This document shows positions 1 through 6,366 of a stretch of 8,122 nt of DNA, one piece after another. Made by a program: the position numbers and the translations under genes. This DNA is from Chloroflexota bacterium (lineage in GTDB: Bacteria; Chloroflexota; Dormibacteria; Dormibacterales; Dormibacteraceae). Position 1 is the stretch's first letter. The number at the start of each line of letters is the position of its first letter. The stretch spans positions 1 to 8,122 of the forward strand of contig VBFW01000040.1 of the NCBI GenBank assembly GCA_005880525.1, in the 5' to 3' direction. The notes beneath the pieces were generated by a model. It worked only from the letters and a program-made list of their open reading frames with translations. It was not told the DNA's origin and made no database searches.

Positions 1-2
1 TG

Positions 3-1157
3 AACGGGAGCGCGCCGCAGGCCGTCGTCGACGGGGTCAACGCCGACTTCAAGGCCAAGTACCCCAAGGTCACGGTCAACGTCCAGATCCAGCAGTGGTC
101 GGACGTGACCACCAAGCTCGACACCGCTTTCGGTGGCAGCGCGCCGCCGGATGTGATGGAGCTCGGCAATACGCTGGTCGCGAAGTACGCTTCGGCCGGC
201 GCGCTTGCCAACATCAGCGGCAAGAAGTCCGACTTCGAAAACTCGGGCACGTGGCTTCAGTCGCTCACCGACTCCTGCACGTACCAGAGCAAGCTGTACT
301 GCGTCCCGTACTACGCCGGCAGCCGCGCGGTCATTTACCGCAAGGACATGTTCGAGGCAGCGGGCGTGACCGCTCCCACCAGCATGGACGACCTCCTGAC
401 GGTCGGCCAGAAGCTGATGGCGAAGTACGGATCCGACTCCCGGTTCTCAGCGCTCTACTTCCCTGGCAAGTACTGGTACGCAGCGGCTCCCTTCGTCTGG
501 GACTTCGGCGGTGACATTGCCACCCAGTCGGGCAGCCAGTGGACCGGCGCGATCAACAGCTCCAACTCGCAGCAGGGCCTCACGGTCCTGAAGAACCTGG
601 TCACCCAGCTCTCTCGCGCGGACAAGACCGGCGACGAGGCCAAGCAGGACCAGGCCTTCGCGCAGGGTCACATCGCGATGATCATCGCGAACGGCTGGGA
701 GGTCGGAGTAATCACCGACCCCAAGGCCGGCGACCCGACGCTGCTTCCGAAGCTCGGTGCGTTCCCAATCCCGAGCCACACAGCCGGCCAGACAGCGCCC
801 GTGTTCCTCGGTGGATCTGACCTTGGCATCGCGGCCAAGAGCCAGCACCAGGACCTGGCGCGCGAGTGGATCAAGCTTCTCGGCGGCACCAAGTTCCAGA
901 GCCAGATGGTGACCGTCGGCGGCGTCATCCCCAACTCGACCTCACTGGTCAGCCTGTCGAGCGGGCTCCCGGCGATCTTCGCGGCCGCCGCCAAGAACAG
1001 CCGGTTCACCCCTAACTCGCCGAACTGGGCCAACGTCGAGTCGGCCAACGTCCTGCAGGACATGCTTGTTTCGATCTTCACCAACAAGGCAAGCATCAGC
1101 GACGCGACCAAGTCCGCGAGTGACAAGATCGCGCAGATACTCAACGCAAGCAGTTAG
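3..1157 (+). CDS. Sugar ABC transporter substrate-binding protein (family 1), 5'-truncated
   Basis: This is the extracytoplasmic solute-binding component of a CUT1-type carbohydrate importer, which captures a sugar and delivers it to the two permeases encoded next. The reading frame is open from the window edge; 384 codons are visible up to the TAG stop at 1155-1157. The true start, signal peptide and lipobox lie upstream. The visible part opens with the mature-protein pattern of the family (a helix, then FKAKYPKVTVNV, then a region ending in APPDVMEL). It continues with CVPYYAGSRAVIYRKDMFEAAG, the hinge-region WDFGG segment and the C-lobe GGSDLGIAAKS...AREWIKLL. Two cysteines (codons at 276-278 and 300-302) are the only ones I see and are eight residues apart, so a disulfide is possible. 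The ligand cannot be read from the sequence; the downstream amino-sugar enzymes suggest a GlcNAc- or MurNAc-containing saccharide. The family call is firm and the substrate is inference. Confidence 0.93.
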   Translation, partial: NGSAPQAVVDGVNADFKAKYPKVTVNVQIQQWSDVTTKLDTAFGGSAPPDVMELGNTLVAKYASAGALANISGKKSDFENSGTWLQSLTDSCTYQSKLYCVPYYAGSRAVIYRKDMFEAAGVTAPTSMDDLLTVGQKLMAKYGSDSRFSALYFPGKYWYAAAPFVWDFGGDIATQSGSQWTGAINSSNSQQGLTVLKNLVTQLSRADKTGDEAKQDQAFAQGHIAMIIANGWEVGVITDPKAGDPTLLPKLGAFPIPSHTAGQTAPVFLGGSDLGIAAKSQHQDLAREWIKLLGGTKFQSQMVTVGGVIPNSTSLVSLSSGLPAIFAAAAKNSRFTPNSPNWANVESANVLQDMLVSIFTNKASISDATKSASDKIAQILNASS

Positions 1158-1170
1158 ACCAATTTCATAA

Positions 1171-1178
1171 GGAGGAGG
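1171..1178 (+). promoter_or_regulatory. Strong Shine-Dalgarno site for the first permease
   Basis: GGAGGAGG lies 5 nt before the ATG at 1184. It decides the start of the first permease: the other candidate, ATG at 1259, has only pyrimidine-rich sequence in front of it. The site sits in the only true intergenic gap of the operon and falls inside the left arm of the hairpin described separately. Confidence 0.85.
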
Positions 1179-1249
1179 CTTCGATGCGAGCGGCCGGGTC
1201 GTTAGGCACCGCGACCGCCAGGACCCGGTCCCGCGTAGGAGCCTCCTCC
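1171..1249 (+). promoter_or_regulatory. Potential hairpin sequestering the SD and start codon of the first permease
   Basis: GGAGGAGGCT at 1171-1180 is an exact reverse complement of AGCCTCCTCC at 1240-1249. The pairing continues inward: 1181-1182 with 1238-1239 (one G-U), a G/A mismatch, then 1184-1188 (AUGCG, including the start codon) with 1232-1236 (one G-U). A 1-nt pair and small internal loop follow, then 1194-1200 with 1222-1228, closing a loop of about 21 nt. In all about 24 pairs are possible over 79 nt. The right arm encodes the non-conserved N-terminal tail of the permease ahead of its first membrane helix. I read it as a candidate translational control element or mRNA-processing and stability structure between the binding protein and the permeases. 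No T-run follows, so it is not a classical terminator. Pairing is seen in the sequence; function is inferred. Confidence 0.55.
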
Positions 1250-2155
1250 CTTCGTTCGATGGTGGCCCGCAAGGGCCTGCCGTACGCCCTGATCGCGCCG
1301 GCGACTGTGGTCATCCTCGGCGTGCTGGGCTGGCCGCTGCTCGACCTTCTATACCTCTCGACCCAGCATTACGGGCTGCGCGAGCTGTTCCAGCACCAGG
1401 GGCAGTTCGTCGGCCTGCAGAACTTCGCAAACATCCTCGCCGACCCGCAGTTCAAGTACGTCGTCGAGGTGACCCTCATCTTCACCGCGGCCAACATCGT
1501 GCTGTCGATGACGCTGGCGACGATCATCGCGCTGCTAATGGAGCGGGTCAGCTCCTTTGTGCGCGTTCTCCTCGGCGCGGGCCTCGTTTTCGTCTGGGCC
1601 ACGCCCGTCATCCCCGCGATCGACCTTTGGCAGTGGATGTTCGACTACGAGTTCGGCGTCATCAACTGGCTCCTGACCAGGATCGGCGCCGGCAACTACA
1701 TCCACCACAACTGGTTCGAGAATCCGGTGCAGGGATTCACCGTCATCACTGTCGTCGTCGTGTGGGGCGCGATCCCGTTCCTGGCGCTGACGCTTCATGC
1801 AGGCCTCACCCAGGTCCCAAGAGAGCTCATCGAAGCGGCGCAGATCGACGGCGCGCGGGCATGGCAGATCTTCAGAAACGTGACATTGCCGACGCTCAAG
1901 CCGCTGCTCCTCGTGCTGCTGAGCCTGTCGACCATCTGGGACTTCCAGGTGTTCAACCAGGTCTGGGTGATGCTGAACCAGAGACCCAACGAGAACTACT
2001 ACGTGATCTCGGTCTTCTCGTTCCAGGAATCGTTCCGCGTCAGCCAGTTCGGACTGGGCTCGGCGGTGGCGGTGGTCATGGTGGCGATCCTCATGATCAT
2101 CTCGTTCTTCTACGTGCGCCAGACCGTGCGCTCGATCAACGAGGCGGGTGCATGA
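1184..2155 (+). CDS. Sugar ABC transporter permease, MalF/UgpA-like
   Basis: This is one of two integral membrane subunits forming the channel of the carbohydrate importer. The 323-residue product has a basic, poorly conserved tail (residues 1-32), then about six hydrophobic segments near 33-58, 93-118, 127-150, 185-206, 237-258 and 290-313. The cytoplasmic EAA loop that docks the ATPase is present: E217-A218-A219, three residues, then G223, followed by the usual I..TLP-type ending (RNVTLPTLKPLL). Size and layout match the MalF/UgpA/LacF class. The ATG at 1184 is chosen for its GGAGGAGG site; M26 (1259) is a weaker alternative. Rare-looking codons (TTA at codon 7, GTA at codon 18) fall in the tail, within the hairpin segment. 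The gene ends in an ATGA overlap with the second permease. No ATPase gene is nearby, so a shared MsiK-like ATPase encoded elsewhere is probably used. Confidence 0.93.
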   Translation: MRAAGSLGTATARTRSRVGASSLRSMVARKGLPYALIAPATVVILGVLGWPLLDLLYLSTQHYGLRELFQHQGQFVGLQNFANILADPQFKYVVEVTLIFTAANIVLSMTLATIIALLMERVSSFVRVLLGAGLVFVWATPVIPAIDLWQWMFDYEFGVINWLLTRIGAGNYIHHNWFENPVQGFTVITVVVVWGAIPFLALTLHAGLTQVPRELIEAAQIDGARAWQIFRNVTLPTLKPLLLVLLSLSTIWDFQVFNQVWVMLNQRPNENYYVISVFSFQESFRVSQFGLGSAVAVVMVAILMIISFFYVRQTVRSINEAGA

Positions 2156-2979
2156 GACGCTCGGCGCTGCGCGTGTTCTATGACGGGGCCGGGCTGCTGA
2201 TCTTCGTGGTGATGATCTTCCCGATCTACTGGATGGTCACCACTGCGCTCAAACCGGGCAAGGAGATCCTCAGCCTCGACCCCTACTGGTTCCCGGCGCC
2301 GGTGACGTTCGAAAACTTCACCTCCGCGATGCAGGTGCCGTTCTTCTGGAACGACGTGGTCAACAGCCTGACCGTCGTGCTGTCGGTCGTCGGCATCTCC
2401 ATCGTGATCTCGTTCCTGGCCGCGGTCGCGGTTGCGCGGTTCGGATTCCGCGGGCGGACGGCCTTCATCGTCATGGTCATCGGCGTGCAGATGGTGCCGC
2501 TGAACGCGCTGGTCATTCCCATCTACTTGCTGCTCGACTCGGTGGGCCAGGTCGACAGCCTGTTGGGCGTGATCGCGTATTACCTCGCGGTCTTGCTGCC
2601 CTTCATGGTGTGGACGCTGCGCGGGTTCGTGCACAACATCCCGATCGACCTCGAGGAGGCCGCGATGGTCGACGGTGCGTCGCGGGTGGGCGCGTTCATG
2701 CGCATCGTCTTCCCGCTGGTCGCCCCCGGCCTGGTCGCCACCGCCATCTTCGGGTTCATCCAGGCGTGGAACGAGTACATCATCGCCTACGTCCTCTTGA
2801 GCAGCTCGTCCAAGCAGACGCTGACGATCTGGCTCGCGTCCTTCACCACCCAGCACGGGACCGACTGGGGCGGACTCATGGCCGGCGCCACCCTCACGAG
2901 CCTGCCTGTCGTGGTCTTCTTCCTGCTCGTGCAGAGGCGCGTCACGGGCGGCTTGACCGCGGGCGCGGTGAAGGGGTGA
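2152..2979 (+). CDS. Sugar ABC transporter permease, MalG/UgpE-like
   Basis: This is the second channel subunit of the same importer. The 275-residue product is typical in length for the MalG/UgpE/LacG class. It begins with a short cytoplasmic tail and a hydrophobic helix near residues 13-33, ending in MVTTALKPGKEI, a pattern common at the first periplasmic turn of this class. Five further hydrophobic segments follow. The ATPase-docking loop reads E169-A170-A171, three residues, G175, ending in RIVFPLVAPGL, and is followed by the class-typical WNEYIIAYVLL. The ATG at 2152 shares ATGA with the stop of the first permease and has GAGG at 2141-2144 seven nt upstream. A longer in-frame opening extends upstream inside the first permease, but it carries no transporter features and is rejected. 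The stop overlaps the GTG of the glycosidase gene. The class call is firm; substrate unknown. Confidence 0.93.
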   Translation: MRRSALRVFYDGAGLLIFVVMIFPIYWMVTTALKPGKEILSLDPYWFPAPVTFENFTSAMQVPFFWNDVVNSLTVVLSVVGISIVISFLAAVAVARFGFRGRTAFIVMVIGVQMVPLNALVIPIYLLLDSVGQVDSLLGVIAYYLAVLLPFMVWTLRGFVHNIPIDLEEAAMVDGASRVGAFMRIVFPLVAPGLVATAIFGFIQAWNEYIIAYVLLSSSSKQTLTIWLASFTTQHGTDWGGLMAGATLTSLPVVVFFLLVQRRVTGGLTAGAVKG

Positions 2980-4394
2980 CGCTCTCGGTCGAGCAGGCTG
3001 CGCTGCGCTGCCTGTTGCCAGGATTCATCGGCACCGAAGCGCCCGAATGGGTGCTGCGCCGAGCCGCCGAGGGCCTCGGCGGCGTGTGTCTGTACGCGCG
3101 CAACATCACCTCGCCGGAGCAGCTGGCGACGCTATGCCGGCAGTTGCACGCCGAGAACCCGGGGCTGATCGTCTCCATCGACGAGGAGGGCGGGGACGTC
3201 ACCCGCCTGGAGGCTGCCACCGGTAGCTCCTACCCCGGCAACCTCGCGCTCGGCGCCGCGGGCGACGTCGACCTGACCCGTTCGGTCGCGCGCGCGATCG
3301 GCCTGGAGCTGGCGCGGGCCGGCGTCGATCTCGACCTGGCGCCCGATGCGGACGTCAACAGCAATCCGTCCAACCCGGTCATCGGCGTGCGGTCGTTCGG
3401 ATCCGAACCTGGGGCGGTCGCGGCGCAGACCGCTGCGTGGGTCGAGGGTCTGCAGTCGGCCGGCGTGGCCGCGTGCGTCAAGCACTTCCCGGGCCACGGC
3501 GATACATCGGTCGATTCGCACATCGCGCTGCCGGTCGTCGGGGCCGATCCGCGAGCCGGCGCGCTCCAGCCTTTCGAGGCAGCGATCGCGGCCGGCGTGC
3601 AAGCGGTGATGAGCGCGCACATCATCGCGCCGTCGCTGGATCGCGTGCCGGCCACTGTCAGCCGGGCGATCATGACCGGCCTCCTGCGCGACGAACTCGG
3701 TTTTCGCGGGCTGGCCGTGACTGACGGCCTCGAGATGAAGGCGATTGCCGACATCTCCGAAGGCGCGGTCAAGGCGCTGGCGGCGGGATGCGATCTGCTG
3801 TGCATCGGCGGCGGCCTGGCGGACGAGGACATCGTCGCCGAGTTACATCGCGTAATCGTCGCCGCGGTCTCGGCCGACCGGCTGCACGAGGCCGCGGGCC
3901 GGATCGATGCGCTGGCGAGATGGCGAGCCGCCCAGCCGGCCCCGGCGGAGGCGCCCGACCGCGAGGTGGGGCTCGCGGCAGCACGGAAGGCGCTTCGCGT
4001 CGACGGGAACGTGCGCGTCGGCGACGATGTGGTCGTGGTCCAGCTCATCCCCCAGAGCTCGATGGCGTCGGGAGTCATTCCGTGGGGAGTTGCCGAGCCG
4101 CTGGCCGGCCGCGGAGCACGCGTCACGAAGTTCGAGCATCGCGACGGGCCGATCGACCTCGCACCGATCGTTCGAGCGGCGGGCGGCCGCGGCCTGGTGC
4201 TGACAGTGCGCAACCTACACCGCCACGAGTGGCAGCAGCACGCTGCGGGGGCGCTGCTCGACGCGCGCCCGGACGCTGTGGTGGTCGAGATGGGACTGCC
4301 CGCATGCCGGCCGGCGGGCGCAAGCGCGTACATCGCCACCAGCGGCGCCGCTCGCGTGTGCGCGATCGCGGCCGCGGAGGTGATGCGGCCGTGA
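2976..4394 (+). CDS. nagZ: Beta-N-acetylglucosaminidase, glycoside hydrolase family 3 (NagZ type), two-domain
   Basis: This enzyme removes terminal beta-GlcNAc, in this context most likely from GlcNAc-MurNAc fragments of cell wall. The 472-residue product has an N-terminal barrel (about 1-310) and a C-terminal alpha/beta domain (about 335-472), like larger Gram-positive NagZ proteins rather than the short E. coli form. The family signature is intact: K169-H170-F-P-G-H-G-D-T-S-V-D180-S-H182, where the Asp-His pair is the acid/base dyad. IDEEGG is at 68-73 and the nucleophile loop is TDGLEMKAI with D250. No signal peptide or lipobox is seen, so it should act in the cytoplasm on imported substrate. 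The GTG start makes a GTGA overlap with the permease; the frame is open further upstream but that part lies inside the permease gene. A TTA leucine codon occurs at 3843. GH3 members with this dyad have been reported as phosphorylases, so phosphorolysis is an alternative. Confidence 0.9.
   Translation: MTLSVEQAALRCLLPGFIGTEAPEWVLRRAAEGLGGVCLYARNITSPEQLATLCRQLHAENPGLIVSIDEEGGDVTRLEAATGSSYPGNLALGAAGDVDLTRSVARAIGLELARAGVDLDLAPDADVNSNPSNPVIGVRSFGSEPGAVAAQTAAWVEGLQSAGVAACVKHFPGHGDTSVDSHIALPVVGADPRAGALQPFEAAIAAGVQAVMSAHIIAPSLDRVPATVSRAIMTGLLRDELGFRGLAVTDGLEMKAIADISEGAVKALAAGCDLLCIGGGLADEDIVAELHRVIVAAVSADRLHEAAGRIDALARWRAAQPAPAEAPDREVGLAAARKALRVDGNVRVGDDVVVVQLIPQSSMASGVIPWGVAEPLAGRGARVTKFEHRDGPIDLAPIVRAAGGRGLVLTVRNLHRHEWQQHAAGALLDARPDAVVVEMGLPACRPAGASAYIATSGAARVCAIAAAEVMRP
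4376..4384 (+). promoter_or_regulatory. Extended Shine-Dalgarno site for murQ, inside the end of nagZ
   Basis: GGAGGTGAT matches the complement of the 16S rRNA 3' end over nine bases and lies 6 nt before the GTG at 4391. It supports that GTG as the murQ start and suggests that murQ can recruit ribosomes itself as well as through coupling to nagZ. Confidence 0.7.
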
Positions 4395-5248
4395 GCGAGG
4401 ACGTCCACCCGCACTCCGACAGGCTGGACGCGATGAGCACGCAGGAAGTGGTCCAGCTGATGCACGCCGAGGACCGGCGCGCGGTCGAGGCGGTGGCGCC
4501 GCACCTCGACCGCATAGCAGCTGCCATCGATGCAATCGCTTCGCGCGTTCGGGCGGGCGGAAATCTGCACTACTTCGGCGCCGGCACAAGCGGCCGCATC
4601 GCGGAGCTCGACGCCGCGGAGGTCGCTCCGACATTTGGCGTTGACGCCGTGCGCGCGCACGCTGCCGGCGACGGCGCGGCAGAGGATGACGCGGACCTGG
4701 GAATGAGCGACTCGCGAGCCGCTGGGTTGACGGCCGGTGACGCGGTGGTGGGCGTGAGCGCGTCGGGGCGCACCGCCTACGTGCTCGCGGCCATGAAGGA
4801 GGCGCGCGCGAAGGGCGCGATGGTCGTCGGGTTCAGCTGCGCCACGAACACGCCGCTGGGCGAGCTCGCGGATGTCGCCATCGAGATCGAGACCGGCCCC
4901 GAGGTCATCGCCGGATCGACCCGGCTGAAGTCCGGCACCGTGCAGAAGGTAGTGCTCAACATGATCAGCACCGGCGTCTTCGTGAGGCTGGGCCACACGT
5001 ATCGCGGGCGCATGACCGGCGTCGTCGCCGCCAACGCGAAGCTGCATCGCCGCGCCGTGAAGCTGATTCACGACCTGACGGGAGTCCCCCCCGCCGACGC
5101 AGAGATGACGCTCGTGGCGGCAAACGGCAGCGCCAAGGCGGCGGTGCTGATGCTGCGTTGCACGCTCAGCGCGGACGAGGCGGCGGCGCGGCTCCACGAG
5201 CACAACGGCGACCTGGCGGCCGCGCTGGGAGAGAGGACGCGCGCGTGA
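4391..5248 (+). CDS. murQ: N-acetylmuramic acid 6-phosphate etherase
   Basis: MurQ cleaves the D-lactyl ether of MurNAc-6-phosphate, giving GlcNAc-6-phosphate and D-lactate in the cytoplasm; it is the committed step of MurNAc catabolism. The 285-residue SIS-fold product shows the family N-terminal pattern (LDAMSTQEVVQLMHAED), the phosphate-binding G63-A-G-T-S-G-R69, and DAAEVAPTFGV containing E77, equivalent to E. coli Glu83. It also has AEDD with E98, which aligns with the second catalytic residue (E. coli Glu114) by ungapped spacing to LTAGDAVVGVSASGRT. AGSTRLKSGTVQKVVLNMIST and the VAANAKLH segment follow. It is about 13 residues shorter than E. coli MurQ, mainly because about 10 residues are missing between the two glutamates. 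The usual N-terminal TE.RN motif is also degraded (SEDVH). The GTG start overlaps the nagZ stop and has an excellent SD. A GckR-like regulator is unlikely because both glutamates are kept. Confidence 0.9.
   Translation: MSEDVHPHSDRLDAMSTQEVVQLMHAEDRRAVEAVAPHLDRIAAAIDAIASRVRAGGNLHYFGAGTSGRIAELDAAEVAPTFGVDAVRAHAAGDGAAEDDADLGMSDSRAAGLTAGDAVVGVSASGRTAYVLAAMKEARAKGAMVVGFSCATNTPLGELADVAIEIETGPEVIAGSTRLKSGTVQKVVLNMISTGVFVRLGHTYRGRMTGVVAANAKLHRRAVKLIHDLTGVPPADAEMTLVAANGSAKAAVLMLRCTLSADEAAARLHEHNGDLAAALGERTRA
5231..5236 (+). promoter_or_regulatory. Ribosome binding site for nagA, inside the end of murQ
   Basis: GAGAGG lies 8 nt before the GTG at 5245 and supports that start, which forms the GTGA overlap with the murQ stop. 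Confidence 0.6.
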
Positions 5249-6366
5249 AGACCTTCTTCCGCGGCGCGGTGCACGGCCTGCCCGGGGCGGATGGCGTGCT
5301 GACGGATGGCGCCGTGATCGCCTGGGCCGGCCAGGGATCGCCGCCGCAGCGCCCGGACGAGGAGATCGTCCTGGCGGACGGAGAGCTGCTGGCGCCGGGA
5401 TTCATCGACCTGCAGGTGAACGGCTTCGGCGGACGCGACGCCGCCGAGGGTCGCGACGCGATCGCGGCCATCTCGGCCGCGCTGCCCGCCACCGGGGTGA
5501 CCGCCTTTCTGCCCACGCTCATCTCGTCGCCGGTGGCCGCGGGCGCTGAGTTCGCCGGCGCCGTCGCGACCGCGGAGGCGCTCGGGGCTCGAGTCCTCGG
5601 CGCCCACATCGAGGGCCCGTTCATCAACCCGTCGTTTCGTGGCGCGCACGATCGCAACCTGCTCGCGGCGCCGACTGCCGAGCAGGTCGAGGTCATAGCC
5701 CGAGCCAGGCCGCGGCTGGTGACGCTGGCGCCTGAGCTTCCCGGCGCGCTGGAGGCGATCGCCCGGCTGCGCCGCCAGGGCGTGGTCGTGAGCGCGGGTC
5801 ACACGGGGGCCGACTTCGAACAGGGACGCAAGGCCATCGATGCGGGCGTCCGGTTCGGGACGCACATCTTCAACGCGATGCCGCCCGTCCACCACCGCCG
5901 CCCTGGCATCGCGCTCGCCCTGATGCTCGACCGCCGCGTCACCGTCGGCCTGATTGCCGACGGCGAGCACGTGCATCCGGCGGTGATCCGCGAGCTGATG
6001 GCGGTCAAAGGCGGGACGCGCATCGCCATGACGACCGACCAGACCGCCGCGGCGGGCGCCGGCGTGGGCACCTTCTCGCTCTCCGGGCGCAAGGTCGTCA
6101 GCGACGGGACCGTCGTGCGCCTCGAGGACGGGACCCTTGCGGGCAGCGCCTCGACGATGGAGGACCTGGTGCGCAGGTCCGTCGCCATTCCGGGGATGGG
6201 CGTCGCGCGCGTCGTGAGCATGGCTTCGGCGGTCCCCGCCCGGGTCTTGGGCGAGAAGCTCCTGGGCCGCATCGGCGCGGGCGCGTGCGCGGACCTCGTC
6301 GTCCTCGATCGCGAGCATCGCGTTCGGCTGACGATGGTCGCGGGGCGCGTGAGGTTCCGGCGATGA
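5245..6366 (+). CDS. nagA: N-acetylglucosamine-6-phosphate deacetylase
   Basis: NagA hydrolyses GlcNAc-6-phosphate to glucosamine-6-phosphate and acetate in the cytoplasm, the step after MurQ and the GlcNAc kinase. The 373-residue product has the usual length and the amidohydrolase fold. After a short beta-rich N-terminus comes PGFIDLQVNGFGG, where the usual metal-binding His is Gln, as in the single-metal E. coli-type enzymes. The remaining metal ligands are in place: E123 (AHIEGPFINP), H186 (SAGHTGA) and H207 (THIFNAMPPVHHRRPG). GEHVHP (H242, H244) and the catalytic D265 (TTDQTAAAG) complete the active site. The C-terminal strand region ends in the normal ADLVVLD...VAGRVRF pattern. Translation is taken from the GTG at 5245, overlapping murQ. 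I see no defect in the gene. Assignment as NagA rather than another amidohydrolase is strongly supported by the motif set and neighbours. Confidence 0.95.
   Translation: MKTFFRGAVHGLPGADGVLTDGAVIAWAGQGSPPQRPDEEIVLADGELLAPGFIDLQVNGFGGRDAAEGRDAIAAISAALPATGVTAFLPTLISSPVAAGAEFAGAVATAEALGARVLGAHIEGPFINPSFRGAHDRNLLAAPTAEQVEVIARARPRLVTLAPELPGALEAIARLRRQGVVVSAGHTGADFEQGRKAIDAGVRFGTHIFNAMPPVHHRRPGIALALMLDRRVTVGLIADGEHVHPAVIRELMAVKGGTRIAMTTDQTAAAGAGVGTFSLSGRKVVSDGTVVRLEDGTLAGSASTMEDLVRRSVAIPGMGVARVVSMASAVPARVLGEKLLGRIGAGACADLVVLDREHRVRLTMVAGRVRFRR
6351..6354 (+). promoter_or_regulatory. Ribosome binding site for the double-SIS gene, inside the end of nagA
   Basis: GAGG (within GTGAGG) lies 8 nt before the ATG at 6363 and supports that start, which forms an ATGA overlap with the nagA stop. 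A longer in-frame opening upstream lies inside nagA and is not used. Confidence 0.5.

Noticed and set aside
1171..1249. The hairpin as a rho-independent terminator
   Set aside because: No T-run follows the right arm, and the structure extends well into the permease coding sequence.
2610..2975. In-frame upstream extension of nagZ
   Set aside because: It lies within the second permease, reads as Arg/His-rich low-complexity sequence, and GTG 2976 gives the same 4-nt overlap seen at the other junctions.
3788..4390. In-frame upstream extension of murQ
   Set aside because: It overlaps the end of nagZ in another frame and is Arg/Gly-rich. The GTG at 4391 has a nine-base SD match and starts the protein just ahead of the MurQ N-terminal pattern.
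4678..4713. Apparent loss of the second MurQ catalytic glutamate (Ser in MSDSRAAG aligned with Glu114)
   Set aside because: That alignment depends on a superficial DSR match. Aligning AEDD instead gives ungapped spacing to the LTAxD and ASGRT motifs and restores the glutamate at E98.
3230..5203. A 657-codon open frame on the minus strand, across nagZ and murQ
   Set aside because: It runs antisense through two genes with intact family motifs, its translation is Arg/Ala/Ser-rich without domain features, and long antisense openings are expected at this GC content.
5068..6318. A 416-codon open frame on the minus strand, across nagA
   Set aside because: The translation is rich in Arg, Asp and Gly with no recognisable motif, while the + strand encodes a complete NagA. 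It is a codon-bias shadow.
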